DNA from: a virus
Strand: one strand, 5' to 3'
Virus record (IMG/VR): IMGVR_UViG_3300025789_000822
Coordinates: 24,464-88,463 of that record
DNA length: 64,000 nt
Below are positions 25,901 through 31,635 of the stretch, piece by piece; within the stretch, counting starts at the first letter, position 1; every line of letters starts with the position of its first letter. A program made the position numbers and the translations under genes. The notes beneath the pieces were generated by a model, which saw only the letters and a list, made by a program, of their open reading frames with translations, was not told the DNA's origin and made no database searches.

Positions 25901-26000
25901 TTTGGTCAGTTGCCCAACCAAATTCTGCTTCGTCTAATTGTGGCAGGTCAACTAAATTACCTGACCTTTGTTGAATCTTTGATATTTGTACGATTGACAT
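22956..26000 (-). CDS. Long tail fibre protein with C-terminal autocleavage-like domain
   Basis: 1014 residues. The N-terminus SIVQISKIQQRSGNLVDLPQ...LDEAEFGWATDQKRLFIGK is the common phage fibre attachment domain (Mtd-N-like). A long shaft follows, built of short Asn/Gly/Ser repeats (GNISAANVSG, ISGANLTGN), including four near-identical 18-residue units at about 715-775. The C-terminus from about 890 (YADLAEYYEADQEYEPGTVL, VAGVVSTNPAYVMNS, KVRGSIKKGDMLISG, IGKALENHEGEGVIEVAIG) resembles the peptidase G2/chaperone-like domain of marine phage fibres. It binds the host receptor. The ribosome site lies in a hairpin loop. Confidence 0.88.
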   Translation of the reverse strand: MSIVQISKIQQRSGNLVDLPQLDEAEFGWATDQKRLFIGKTTPNENIEVLTSYSGISFSQIDGSVGNLNINPVDVGLGQVLAFDGTNWINAGGNAGGNINLGDLGNVTIAGGAIGYVLQTDGLGNLSWTPKTSITAYIQNIKIGNGNTTAGNLTVVTTTQNNYFTNGSVITITGAPNIAGSIGNALNGGNFYVKAQTSNSFALYNTSDFSNAVNTSTYTAYSYSNNVTATTVATNVINIGNSVANANVLFEVNQPVVFLGSLSTSGLTANTTYYINSIPSATTITVSNSLYPNGTAGPILPLQTTSGLTATVYGQGGRAISSIGGSSGSNGAQGAANSVQFNNNNLLAGSANFTYDQNNSSLVLSGGATGGNISSNNIAASNLISASYFVSNIATGTAPLIVTSTTRVPNLNVGHANVTDFANITTTSSGTSYLMLANATTGNVAEYANANLSFNAATGNLSTTNINITGNANVGVNLGVASTITASIVIATNNGNGTNFKVGDDAWIGDVNVVDTLQVSGIESSGANAYIIFGNGDTTSLGRAGTGPLTYGGAFVANGNVTSNGEVIITNNNGHGGSGYAGMITMTNSNVSATNPHKYFRLNSSGNLQIVNSGYTTTIFDLSDTGNLSQLTNLSVIGNVSAANVSGNGSALSSITGANVTGQVGNALVAGTVYTNAQPNITSVGTLTSLAVTGNISGANLTGNHYGAGNNLSNIQGANVSGAVAYATTANSVAGANVSGAVAYATTANAVAGANVSGAVAYATTANAVAGANVSGTVASANNSSYLGGTAAASYLLVTGTGSSLTAITGANVTGTVANANNSLYLGGIAAANYALSNTAIANANNATIVTGAVQNNITTLNGITTINAGSNTTAATFTGNWTLTTGSRLQATYADLAEYYEADQEYEPGTVLEFGGEKEVTVAEDGTTRVAGVVSTNPAYVMNSTCSGIAVAIALQGRVPTKVRGSIKKGDMLISGGDGYARPTLTPQMGTIIGKALENHEGEGVIEVAIGRL
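23680..23855 (-). repeat. 54-bp tandem repeats in the fibre shaft
   Basis: Just over three 54-bp units encode GANVSGAVAYATTANAVA-type 18-residue repeats. The units differ at synonymous sites (cattggcgcctgc versus cattagcaccggc), so they are not a very recent slippage product. Confidence 0.8.
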
Positions 26001-26026
26001 AAGTGTATTCTTACCCTAATACACTT
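26001..26026 (-). promoter_or_regulatory. Hairpin controlling tail-fibre translation
   Basis: 9-bp perfect stem (26001-26009 with 26018-26026, AAGTGTATT arm). The AGGG ribosome site is in the loop and the ATG follows directly. The late promoter overlaps the distal arm, so late transcripts lack most of it while read-through RNA would fold. Confidence 0.65.
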
Positions 26027-26033
26027 ATTTATC
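26026..26033 (-). promoter_or_regulatory. Late promoter (GATAAATA) for the tail fibre
   Basis: Late element 25 nt before the ATG at 26000. The predicted transcription start near 26020 falls inside the hairpin arm. Confidence 0.7.
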
Positions 26034-26040
26034 TAATTAC

Positions 26041-26727
26041 TTATAGGAATTTTGTGTAGTATTCTTCTAGTTTTCTAAACCATAAGTCTGTGTATTTGTC
26101 AAACTCAGCACCTTCAACAATAAATTCCTGATAGATAAAGTCTGCACTACACATAAAAATCACGCCCTTGCGAATCTTTGTTCCCCAAACTTCATTATGT
26201 GCGTTAGCATATGCGGCTGTTTGAATGAAGTAGTCATCAATCCATTCACGTTTTTTGGGCTTGTTGGTCTGCTTATGATCCATGATCGCTTCATCACCGT
26301 CATGCACTCCTACTAAGTCTGTTGTCCCTGCATAGACTTGTGGGAAGTACAAACTAACTTCTGTGCCCCAGTATTCATTGCATTTGCTAAGACCTTGATA
26401 GATGATGTTTTCTGCCATTCTATGACTTTGCACACTATATGGATTGCTACCAGGAATACCAAGTTTATCGGTTTTGATGTAATCTTCGAGCCACTTGTGC
26501 ATACGTGTACCGCGCCCTGCAGCCTCAGTAGTAATCTCTTGTGCTTTTTGTACACCTACACGTTTGCGCCAGTTTTGTAATGCTTGTTTGCTTTCTTCTG
26601 ACTTAGTAGCGTCCAAAATAGTTGTTACACTAGGAACTTTGTATCCATCGGGAGTAACGTATTTACGTGATCCATCGATAGTTTCTCGTTTTAATTGTAC
26701 ATAATTGTACTTATTTGTCAAGGCCAT
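26041..26727 (-). CDS. PD-(D/E)XK nuclease, RecB/Cas4-like
   Basis: 228 residues. Motifs in order: VPSVTTILDATKSEESKQAL; AAGRGTRMHKWLEDY near 70-84; AGTTDLVGVHDGDEAIMDHK near 132-152 (the Asp and D-x-K of the active site), then QTNKPKKREWIDDYFIQTAA with the conserved Q/Y helix. This is the phage RecB-like exonuclease family common in T4-like marine phages, presumably used in recombination or host DNA breakdown. It overlaps the upstream SGNH gene by 17 bp. Confidence 0.8.
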   Translation of the reverse strand: MALTNKYNYVQLKRETIDGSRKYVTPDGYKVPSVTTILDATKSEESKQALQNWRKRVGVQKAQEITTEAAGRGTRMHKWLEDYIKTDKLGIPGSNPYSVQSHRMAENIIYQGLSKCNEYWGTEVSLYFPQVYAGTTDLVGVHDGDEAIMDHKQTNKPKKREWIDDYFIQTAAYANAHNEVWGTKIRKGVIFMCSADFIYQEFIVEGAEFDKYTDLWFRKLEEYYTKFL

Positions 26728-27523
26728 ATTTATATTCTAATCCCATTTCTTTTCTATACCATTGATTAGTTGACTCAAAATGTCTTTTATACTCTGTAGG
26801 ATAATCTTTTAATGACAAAAAGTTACCCTGTATAGCTTTTATTTCCCCGTAAATACTAACTAATTGCTCATAGATAAAATCTGCTAATACAACTTGTGCT
26901 TGCTTTCCGTGATGTGCCTTATCTAACGCTTTTGGATAGCATGAAGTTATTTCTGAAAAATCTTTTAATCTGCAAACATCGGTATCTACTCGTGATCTTA
27001 ATCCAATATAATTTTGATTAATATAATCCCTGGTATTTGAACTTTTATCTGGAAAATAATCTGACGTAAGATAAGGTATGCTATGTGATTTAAAAAGGTT
27101 TATAATAGAGTCCCAATATATTAACTTGCGAACTTCACTCTTCAATATCCCCACATCATCTAGTTGTTCAAATATAGGTTTAGCTACCAAGGTCGTTTCT
27201 TCGGTGTCTAAAAAAGAAATAGTATGATAATCTTGTATTTTTTCTTTTGCAAAATTAATTAGATATTCTTCTCGTCTAGTATTTTGTGACATTGCAACAA
27301 TGAATAAGGGCTTGCTATTCGTAGTTAGATTTTTATAAAAATATTCAAATGTTCTACGGTGTATACCGTCATTACCTGATCCAGGTATGGCAAGATTGAC
27401 AATAGGTACGCCTAACTTATCTGCAACTAGTTTAGGCCAACCTTCATTGGGCGGATCGTATAATGCTTGGCAATACGTAAAACTACAGCCCACTGTTACT
27501 AAATGTGTAATTTCTGTCGTCAT
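26711..27523 (-). CDS. SGNH/GDSL-like hydrolase, copy 2
   Basis: 270 residues. Block I is VTVGCSFTYCQ (Ser14), the next block VNLAIPGSGNDGIHRRTFEY, then FIVAMSQNTRREE in the third-block position and D201-x-x-H204 (ALDKAHHG) as the catalytic pair. The SGNH fold is the same as at 13928-14677 but the sequences are diverged. The start codon overlaps the HesB stop (ATGA), so the two are co-translated. The substrate is unknown. Confidence 0.72.
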   Translation of the reverse strand: MTTEITHLVTVGCSFTYCQALYDPPNEGWPKLVADKLGVPIVNLAIPGSGNDGIHRRTFEYFYKNLTTNSKPLFIVAMSQNTRREEYLINFAKEKIQDYHTISFLDTEETTLVAKPIFEQLDDVGILKSEVRKLIYWDSIINLFKSHSIPYLTSDYFPDKSSNTRDYINQNYIGLRSRVDTDVCRLKDFSEITSCYPKALDKAHHGKQAQVVLADFIYEQLVSIYGEIKAIQGNFLSLKDYPTEYKRHFESTNQWYRKEMGLEYKYGLDK

Positions 27524-27849
27524 TGAACTCTAAAACTTTCCCCACACCCACAACGATCTCGTTCATTGGGATTGTTAAACTCAAAGCCTTCATTGAGGCC
27601 CTTTCTAACATAATCTATTTCCATACCTTCAACATAAACTAAGTCTCTACCATTAATATAGACATTAGCACCGTGATTTTCATATTTGAACCAATCACGT
27701 GTAATTGGTTCTTGATCCATATATTCTAATACATAGGCCATTCCACTGCAACCTGTAGTTTTGACACCAATATGAATACCCACGCCTTTACCACGCTTTG
27801 CTAACTGTTGTTTGATTTTTTTGGCTGCAGATTCTGTTATTGTAAGCAT
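27520..27849 (-). CDS. HesB/IscA-type iron-sulfur carrier
   Basis: 109 residues. The three A-type carrier cysteines are in place: Cys34 in TTGCSGMAY, and Cys100 and Cys102 in CGCGESF at the C-terminus. The LTITESAAKKIKQQL opening and VYINGRDLVYVEGMEIDYV middle fit the family. It transfers Fe-S clusters to client proteins. The radical-SAM protein in the window is an obvious possible client, as is host or phage primase-type machinery. An AATAAATA late promoter is 5 nt from the ATG. Confidence 0.9.
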   Translation of the reverse strand: MLTITESAAKKIKQQLAKRGKGVGIHIGVKTTGCSGMAYVLEYMDQEPITRDWFKYENHGANVYINGRDLVYVEGMEIDYVRKGLNEGFEFNNPNERDRCGCGESFRVQ

Positions 27850-27854
27850 GAAGA

Positions 27855-27862
27855 TATTTATT
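27855..27862 (-). promoter_or_regulatory. Late promoter (AATAAATA), leaderless type, for hesB
   Basis: Exactly 5 nt between the element and the ATG at 27849. A possible TATACT box lies further upstream but has no good -35. Confidence 0.6.
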
Positions 27863-27915
27863 TTATCCTAACATGCAGTATATAACAATTGTTTGCGAAA
27901 GTCTAGTATTATGGA

Positions 27916-28251
27916 TTATTTGTTTAGCGCATTTTGCGCCATTTGAGCAACGACTTTCTTTTGGTCGTCAGCTTGAGCAGGTTCAGCGTTTGGTGATTCA
28001 GGCTGACCTTTGAATGTGATTTTATCACCTTGTATGTTAGTGATAACTGATTTTAGTGGGGGAACCTTAATCATGTTGTACAAGTCATTCTTGTCAAGGA
28101 TAAGGTTATATTTTTGGAAATAGTTCAATAGGTCATCTACGGAAAAATCAGGGGGAATTTCTCCCTGATCTAATCCTTGTTGTAGTTGTCGTGTTAGTGC
28201 TACAAGTTTTGTAACAGTAGCACTATCCTGATCGAACTCAAATAATCGCAT
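27916..28251 (-). CDS. Conserved small late protein, unknown function
   Basis: 111 residues starting MRLFEFDQDSATVTKLVALT. It has a helical region with PPDFSVDDLLNYFQKYNLIL and a disordered Gln/Ala/Lys-rich tail. The M-R-L-x-E-F opening resembles other proteins here that may carry a capsid-targeting leader. It starts two bases after the 230-aa gene and shares its late promoter. A prohead core or internal protein role is inference. Confidence 0.65.
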   Translation of the reverse strand: MRLFEFDQDSATVTKLVALTRQLQQGLDQGEIPPDFSVDDLLNYFQKYNLILDKNDLYNMIKVPPLKSVITNIQGDKITFKGQPESPNAEPAQADDQKKVVAQMAQNALNK

Positions 28252-28253
28252 GA

Positions 28254-28946
28254 TTATCTTTTTAGTCTACCGATACTTCCGGCTGGTTCTTCTTCTTCGG
28301 GTTCTGGTGGAGTTTCTGCGGTTAAGCCTGGCTCTTCATCTGGCATTTCCATACCAAGATCAGCGCCATCTTCTTCACCTGCTGTTGGCATAGGTTCGCC
28401 AATTTCACCACCGAAGTCTGCACCGCCTTGACCAGTAATGCTATTCAATGCACTCTTTAAGCCTTGTTCGCTTTGCGTCAATGCAGCCTGCAATGAAGTC
28501 AATGCTTCATTTGCTTGACCAGTGAATTGTTCACTTTCGTTAACTCCAATTTCACTTTGGATGCTGTCAGACAATGCTGGTAGTTCTTTAACTAGCATAT
28601 CGCTAACTTGTTCAATCATTTTACGCACTGAATCAACTAAGTCTTGTGCAGCCAAAACAACTTGTGATTTTTCTACTTCTTCGTTTTCAAATACGATACG
28701 AGGACTAGGTCTACGCAATAGTTGTGCAAAATGACTTGACAATGCTTGTTCCATGAATACTAATTTCATGTATGCAGGACTGTGTTGGTTACTTGCTTGT
28801 CTTGATTCTTTGATAAGACCGTGAACTCTGTTTAACATAGTTTGGGTCTTGATCTTGTCCAAGTTTGAAACATCGAAATTAAATTCGAAATTTTGTTTCA
28901 ATGCAGTAGACGCATAATTTTTTGTTTCTAGGTCGTTTAGTCTCAT
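28254..28946 (-). CDS. Conserved late protein with acidic tail, possible scaffold/core protein
   Basis: 230 residues. Mostly helical (LNRVHGLIKESRQASNQ; VLAAQDLVDSVRKMIEQVSD), ending in a Glu/Pro-rich stretch of about 50 residues and a basic RLKR tip. Long helices plus acidic tail plus basic end is typical of phage scaffolding or core proteins. It has a GATAAATA promoter. No family recognised. Confidence 0.65.
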   Translation of the reverse strand: MRLNDLETKNYASTALKQNFEFNFDVSNLDKIKTQTMLNRVHGLIKESRQASNQHSPAYMKLVFMEQALSSHFAQLLRRPSPRIVFENEEVEKSQVVLAAQDLVDSVRKMIEQVSDMLVKELPALSDSIQSEIGVNESEQFTGQANEALTSLQAALTQSEQGLKSALNSITGQGGADFGGEIGEPMPTAGEEDGADLGMEMPDEEPGLTAETPPEPEEEEPAGSIGRLKR

Positions 28947-28970
28947 GGTTGTTATTCCGTGTTGATTATA

Positions 28971-28978
28971 TATTTATC
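28971..28978 (-). promoter_or_regulatory. Late promoter (GATAAATA)
   Basis: Late element 24 nt before the ATG at 28946. It overlaps the stop of the preceding gene, and a GGAA ribosome site follows. Confidence 0.65.
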
Positions 28979-29468
28979 ACAATTTCTTAAAACTCGGGGT
29001 TTTGTCAAACTTACGATTTTGAATATATCTTGATTTATTTATGAAGGTTTGTAACTCTTCCGTAAGTAATCGTTTTTTTCGTGAATCTTCTTCCCATTTA
29101 ATGGTATAAATTAGTTTGGACTCAGCATTTTTTGCTTTTTTTGCTAGTTTTTTATGTATTTGAATGTTCAAATCATTACTAGATAATTTTAAATCTAATT
29201 CTAATACTTTGCCGGCTTCTCTGTAATATCGGTCATTGTCTAATGTACACCAAACCACTGCATTTTTTATAGAAAAGAATTCATATTGTTGGTCATAAGG
29301 TTTAATAAAAGTCACCAAAAAGCCACTTTGAGTTTTAGTGATTTTATATTTGCTAAACAATTCATATGAACCGTCATCTACTGGAATAACTATAACATCT
29401 TTTAAGTCATCAGGTATAAGTTGTTTATTAATAAACTGATCTATCTTTAATTTCTTTACATTCTTCAT
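28977..29468 (-). CDS. Conserved phage protein of unknown function
   Basis: 163 residues, basic. Begins MKNVKKLKIDQFINKQLIPD. A beta-rich middle (SGFLVTFIKPYDQQYEFFSI; NAVVWCTLDNDRYYREAGKV) is followed by a Lys/Arg-rich helical tail. The start overlaps the upstream gene's stop by 4 bp (ATGA). It is the second gene of a two-gene late unit. No function can be assigned. Confidence 0.65.
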   Translation of the reverse strand: MKNVKKLKIDQFINKQLIPDDLKDVIVIPVDDGSYELFSKYKITKTQSGFLVTFIKPYDQQYEFFSIKNAVVWCTLDNDRYYREAGKVLELDLKLSSNDLNIQIHKKLAKKAKNAESKLIYTIKWEEDSRKKRLLTEELQTFINKSRYIQNRKFDKTPSFKKL

Positions 29469-29908
29469 AGTACCTCAAAATGAATGTTTTTAAGTTCCGG
29501 TGTTATGTCTAAAAATGCAGGAGTTACATCATATTGACCTTTGCATTTAATCATCGGTACACCTTCACAGTCTGTGTATAATGCCCCTAGGGGAATTATT
29601 CCGTTCTCAAATACGCTTGGATGTTGAATTTCAAATTCAAACTTCCAAACTGAGTATTTCTTATCTTCTTCTTGTTCATAAAAGAAACCAAATTGATCAA
29701 ATTCATCAAAACGTATTTCTGTTTTATAAGGTACTTTAACTACTTCAGGTTGACTACGTAGTGATATTACTTGTAGTATGGTGTCATAGTTACATTGTGT
29801 ATTTCTATCATGTATCCATGATTCTACGTTGTCGCCCACAGGCTTAGACCTGTTCATTACTCCTGTTTGAGTAATATCAAAAAGCGTATAACAACATATG
29901 CGGTACAT
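29465..29908 (-). CDS. Conserved T4-like late protein, unknown function
   Basis: 147 residues from the ATG at 29908 (MYRICCYTLFDITQTGV). A start 6 codons earlier would lie across the promoter and terminator, so it is rejected. The pattern DxWIHDRNTQCNYDTILQVI then SLRSQPEVV, FGFFYEQEE and VWKFEFEIQHPSVF is familiar from marine T4-like phages but unassigned. A TCTAAATA late promoter lies 5 nt from the ATG. Confidence 0.75.
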   Translation of the reverse strand: MYRICCYTLFDITQTGVMNRSKPVGDNVESWIHDRNTQCNYDTILQVISLRSQPEVVKVPYKTEIRFDEFDQFGFFYEQEEDKKYSVWKFEFEIQHPSVFENGIIPLGALYTDCEGVPMIKCKGQYDVTPAFLDITPELKNIHFEVL

Positions 29909-29913
29909 AATGT

Positions 29914-29921
29914 TATTTAGA
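29914..29921 (-). promoter_or_regulatory. Late promoter (TCTAAATA), leaderless type
   Basis: Exactly 5 nt before the ATG at 29908, immediately after a strong terminator. Confidence 0.6.
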
Positions 29922-29925
29922 GCCA

Positions 29926-29955
29926 TAAAAAAACCCGAGAATTTAATCTCGGGTT
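29926..29955 (-). terminator. Strong rho-independent terminator after the 138-aa structural gene
   Basis: 9-bp stem AACCCGAGA/TCTCGGGTT (29932-29940 with 29947-29955), loop of 6, then seven T on the minus strand. Confidence 0.85.
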
Positions 29956-29977
29956 AGTTTTTAGTTACAAACTAAAA

Positions 29978-30394
29978 TTAAGCGCCGTAAACTGTAGTGA
30001 ACGTAGCTGCGTTTGTACCAGTTGTTGTGTTAGCAACTGAAGCTGAAGTCAAAGCTGCATTAACAGCAGCAACAACGTTGGCACCAGCTGAACCGTCTAC
30101 TGACCAAGCACCTGTTGGATATGTTGCGAATGCAAATGTATCTGAAGTTGTGTTTGTATATTCGTAGATATAGATTGTTGCCAATTGTTGAACTGTTTCA
30201 ATGATAACGTTAGCTTGTGTAGCACTGAAGTGTGTACCTGAAGCGGCCGTAATTGTCATGAAGTCTAGTTTTGGACCTTGTGGTTGAACAACGTAACCAG
30301 AATCGATTGCGTTAACACCTGGGTTTGTGTAACCAGGGTAGTCTAAGTTGAATACTGGATAGAAGTCACCGTTCGTGCGTGTAAATTGTGCCAT
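29978..30394 (-). CDS. Small late virion protein
   Basis: 138 residues. Opens AQFTRTNGDFYPVFNLDYPG, has a compact alpha/beta core (FSATQANVIIETVQQLATIY, AFATYPTGAWSVDG) and a Thr/Ala-rich end. The isolated monocistronic unit with a 5' hairpin, AAGGAA ribosome site and strong terminator suggests an abundantly expressed virion protein such as a capsid decoration or tail component. No homologue recognised with certainty. Confidence 0.75.
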   Translation of the reverse strand: MAQFTRTNGDFYPVFNLDYPGYTNPGVNAIDSGYVVQPQGPKLDFMTITAASGTHFSATQANVIIETVQQLATIYIYEYTNTTSDTFAFATYPTGAWSVDGSAGANVVAAVNAALTSASVANTTTGTNAATFTTVYGA

Positions 30395-30418
30395 TTTTGA
30401 AAATTCCTTAATGTTTGT

Positions 30419-30435
30419 TGAAGCCTACTGCTTCA
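30419..30435 (-). other. 5'-terminal mRNA hairpin
   Basis: Stem TGAAGC/GCTTCA with a 5-nt loop that begins one nt after the predicted late start at 30436. Likely protects a heavily used mRNA. Confidence 0.5.
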
Positions 30436-30441
30436 TACATT

Positions 30442-30449
30442 TATTTATG
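30442..30449 (-). promoter_or_regulatory. Late promoter (CATAAATA)
   Basis: Late element 47 nt before the ATG at 30394. The leader carries a terminal hairpin and AAGGAA. Confidence 0.6.
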
Positions 30450-30477
30450 CCTGGCACAAAAAAATGATGGTTTTGGA

Positions 30478-31635
30478 TTATCTTCCGGCTAGATTTTGAC
30501 GACTAAAGCCCATTCTATCTACGAACTTAAGACCGTTTGCAACGAAACCTTCTTGAGTTTCAGTACCGTCTTGTAAGAATCCTTTAACAGGGCTAGACTT
30601 TGCTGCATGGTCTAATTGTTTCACTACATCCATTTTTAGATTATAGATAGCAACCCAAATCTTAAATGCACCCATGACACCTTGTTTGTTAACCTTAAGG
30701 TGTTCCATGATCTTTTCTTTCATCTTATCTGTCATGGGTCTTGATTCTACATATTCTATAAAACCATTGTATAGATTACTTAAGTTACCTGATACAATAC
30801 GTTTGTTAATATACGTAGTAAATAGTTGGTTGAATGTATTACGTGCTTGTGGGGCAGTATTCATTAAGTCTTTTACTGCGGCACCATATGTGTTTAGTTC
30901 TTTGATGGCAGTGTTCTTTAATTTGTCATTGATTCCCAAGTTAGGCGTGATTGGCATTTTACTTGGAATAATAGCAACATTACTATTGTTCTTTAAGTTA
31001 CCAATGCTACCGTCAAGACTTGATGCTTCATCAGTAGTAATTGCATTTGCAGGAATAAATTGGTGAACTGCAATTCCTGCATCTTTTCCAGCAATTAATT
31101 TTCCAACTTCACTGTTTGCATTTACCGCATAAGCAATACCATTTGGATTTGCTTTGAATCTATAAACGCCCTTGTCATCTTTCAATGGCTTGCTGAATAA
31201 CAAATCACCCCAGTAATAACCATTGCCACCGCGATCTGCTTGTTCTAATCCAGGCCAAATAGTAGAAATTAATCCATATAAATCGCCGCGGTTAACCCCT
31301 CTGGCTGCATCATATTGTACAAACTCTTCTGGACTGAATACTTGGCGGCCCGAACCGTCTTTCTTGTTGAACATATGTTTGTCCATGATACTAAATTTAC
31401 CATTGGGGCCACGACCAAAAATCAATGCAGGATAACCATCCCACTTAATAGTAATTGCGTTTGGATTACTTACAGTTCTTTCAATGGCATCAATTGCTTG
31501 TCTAGCACCTTCTTCATCATTCAAGAATACTAAATCCTCAGGATGGTCTAAGTGGCCTTTAGCCTCTTTAATAACTACACGGTCAATATTGTCTAATTGA
31601 CTTTTTAGTTTCGCCAATGATTCTGATAAGTTCAT
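30478..31635 (-). CDS. Ligase-like nucleotidyltransferase (KxDG motif)
   Basis: 385 residues. The sequence ITIKWDGYPALIFGRG at 61-76 contains K64-W-D-G67, the adenylation motif I (K-x-D-G) of DNA/RNA ligases and capping enzymes. Downstream are FSIMDKHMF (about 81), NGYYWGDLLFS (138-148, motif III/IIIa-like), AGIAVHQFI (186-194, motif IV-like) and QEGFVANGLKFVDR (361-374, resembling the motif V lysine with its conserved end). Lys64 would carry the nucleotide. It is joined by a 4-bp overlap to a Gln-rich putative internal protein and lies in a late cluster, unlike a replicative ligase. Substrate unknown. Confidence 0.65.
   Translation of the reverse strand: MNLSESLAKLKSQLDNIDRVVIKEAKGHLDHPEDLVFLNDEEGARQAIDAIERTVSNPNAITIKWDGYPALIFGRGPNGKFSIMDKHMFNKKDGSGRQVFSPEEFVQYDAARGVNRGDLYGLISTIWPGLEQADRGGNGYYWGDLLFSKPLKDDKGVYRFKANPNGIAYAVNANSEVGKLIAGKDAGIAVHQFIPANAITTDEASSLDGSIGNLKNNSNVAIIPSKMPITPNLGINDKLKNTAIKELNTYGAAVKDLMNTAPQARNTFNQLFTTYINKRIVSGNLSNLYNGFIEYVESRPMTDKMKEKIMEHLKVNKQGVMGAFKIWVAIYNLKMDVVKQLDHAAKSSPVKGFLQDGTETQEGFVANGLKFVDRMGFSRQNLAGR

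Noticed and set aside
22372-26000. Diversity-generating retroelement beside the tail fibre
   Set aside because: No reverse transcriptase and no adenine-variable template repeat were seen nearby.
26717-26730. TATAAAT touching the ATG of the RecB-like nuclease gene
   Set aside because: It is the coding sequence for Glu-Tyr-Lys-Tyr at the end of the SGNH gene and would start transcription inside the gene; probably chance.
27866-27895. Early promoter (TATACT) upstream of hesB
   Set aside because: No acceptable -35 at 16-18 nt; the AATAAATA late element is a better explanation.
30408-30440. Ten-codon ORF (MYEAVGFNKH) before the 138-aa gene
   Set aside because: Its ATG lies upstream of the predicted transcription start, so it would not be on the mRNA.
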